Origin: Halobacteriovoraceae bacterium
GTDB lineage: Bacteria > Bdellovibrionota > Bacteriovoracia > Bacteriovoracales > Bacteriovoracaceae
Reading direction: 5' to 3'
Length of the DNA stretch: 5,868 nucleotides
NCBI GenBank assembly: GCA_018663815.1
Contig: JABJPQ010000576.1
Span: 1-5,868, forward strand
This document shows positions 5,374-5,868 of the stretch, piece after piece. Within the stretch, counting starts at the first letter, position 1. Each line of letters starts with the position of its first letter. Position numbers and translations under genes: made by a program. The notes below the pieces were generated by a model, which did no database searches, had not been told where the DNA came from, and was given only the letters and a program-made list of their open reading frames with translations.

Positions 5374-5868
5374 ATGAAAAATTATCTATCAATTATATTT
5401 ATTATAGTACTTGTAAGTTGTGCCTCAGAGAAACCAACTGGAAAAACAGAAGCGGAGATTCTTTTTAAAGAAGCGAAAATATTAATTAAAGAAGAAAGAT
5501 ATCTGCTTGCAACTGAAAAATTAAATAATCTTAAAAATCAATATCCATATAGTTATTACGCAACACCTGCAGAACTACTCCAGGCCGATATTTTATTTTT
5601 ACAAGAAAGTTATGTTGAATCAGCAGCTTCTTACTTACTATTTCGAGACTTTCACCCAAAGCATCCCCAAGTATCCTATGTTGTTTTTAAAATAGCAGAG
5701 TCATATTATAATCAATTACCAGATACTTTTGACCGTGATCTAGAGTCTGCTGTTGAAGCGGTGAAGTATTATCAAGAAATATTAGAAAAATACCCAAAAA
5801 CTGAGTATGCAAAAGATAGCTTGAAAAAAATTGGAAAATCACGAGGCATGCTTAAAAATAAAGAAAAA
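5374..5868 (+). CDS. bamD: BamD-like outer-membrane lipoprotein (partial, 3' end off window)
   Basis: 165 residues are visible with no stop, out of about 245 in typical BamD; the rest lies beyond the window. The N-terminus is a lipoprotein signal: MKNYLSIIFIIVL followed by the lipobox LVSC, with Cys16 as the lipidated residue. Ser at +3 and Ala at +2 of the mature protein lack an Asp retention signal, which fits outer-membrane sorting. Tandem TPR-like helices follow: EAEILFKEAKILIKEERYLL (26-45) with NQYPYSYYA, then ELLQADILFLQESYVESAAS, and later AVKYYQEILEKYPKTEYAKD. This YP-x-x-x-YA pattern is typical of BamD/ComL, a part of the BAM complex that inserts beta-barrel proteins. The ribosome binding site is weak (AGG about 11 bases upstream). 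Another TPR lipoprotein of the YfiO family remains possible until the C-terminus is seen. Confidence 0.85.
   Translation, partial: MKNYLSIIFIIVLVSCASEKPTGKTEAEILFKEAKILIKEERYLLATEKLNNLKNQYPYSYYATPAELLQADILFLQESYVESAASYLLFRDFHPKHPQVSYVVFKIAESYYNQLPDTFDRDLESAVEAVKYYQEILEKYPKTEYAKDSLKKIGKSRGMLKNKEK

Overview
The window is about 5.9 kb of AT-rich, densely packed bacterial chromosome. The clearest landmarks are a tRNA-Asn gene, an AstA-family acyltransferase, a cAMP-type cyclic-nucleotide-binding protein, an AI-2E family membrane protein and the first part of a BamD-like outer-membrane lipoprotein. The BamD-like gene shows a Gram-negative cell. The low GC, the AstA variant, the BatE-like gene and the charged orphan protein would fit the marine Bdellovibrionota (Bacteriovorax/Halobacteriovorax type). 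That placement is inference, not something the sequence proves. I see no mobile element, CRISPR array or phage gene.

Layout: (1) Positions 1-404 hold a tRNA-Asn gene on the minus strand, with a good sigma70-type promoter on one side and an intrinsic terminator on the other; the first 100 bases hold no gene I can support. (2) Positions 405-1040 (+) encode a hydrophilic, probably largely disordered protein of unknown function. It ends tail-to-tail with, and overlaps by 4 bases, the minus-strand gene that follows. (3) Positions 1037-2975 (-) form a two-gene operon: a degenerate class-III aminotransferase-like protein, then an AstA (arginine N-succinyltransferase) family protein 7 bases downstream. 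(4) Positions 3024-5333 (+), divergent from that pair, form a tight three-gene operon with overlapping genes: a TPR-membrane-SH3b protein of BatE-like layout, a CNB-domain protein, and an AI-2E family transporter. (5) Positions 5374-5868 (+) hold a BamD-like lipoprotein gene cut by the window edge.

The most interesting part is region 3. AstA and a class-III aminotransferase are steps 1 and 3 of the arginine succinyltransferase (AST) catabolic pathway. Here both are altered at key places: the AstA-like protein has Gly where E. coli AstA has its proposed catalytic His229, and the aminotransferase-like protein is about 100 residues short with no recognisable PLP lysine. Both frames are intact and the genes are adjacent, which suggests a repurposed pair rather than decay. 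A second point is region 4, where a BatE-like protein without its usual Bat partners is translationally coupled to a cyclic-nucleotide sensor lacking any DNA-binding domain and to an AI-2E family exporter. This could be a small nucleotide-sensing envelope module.
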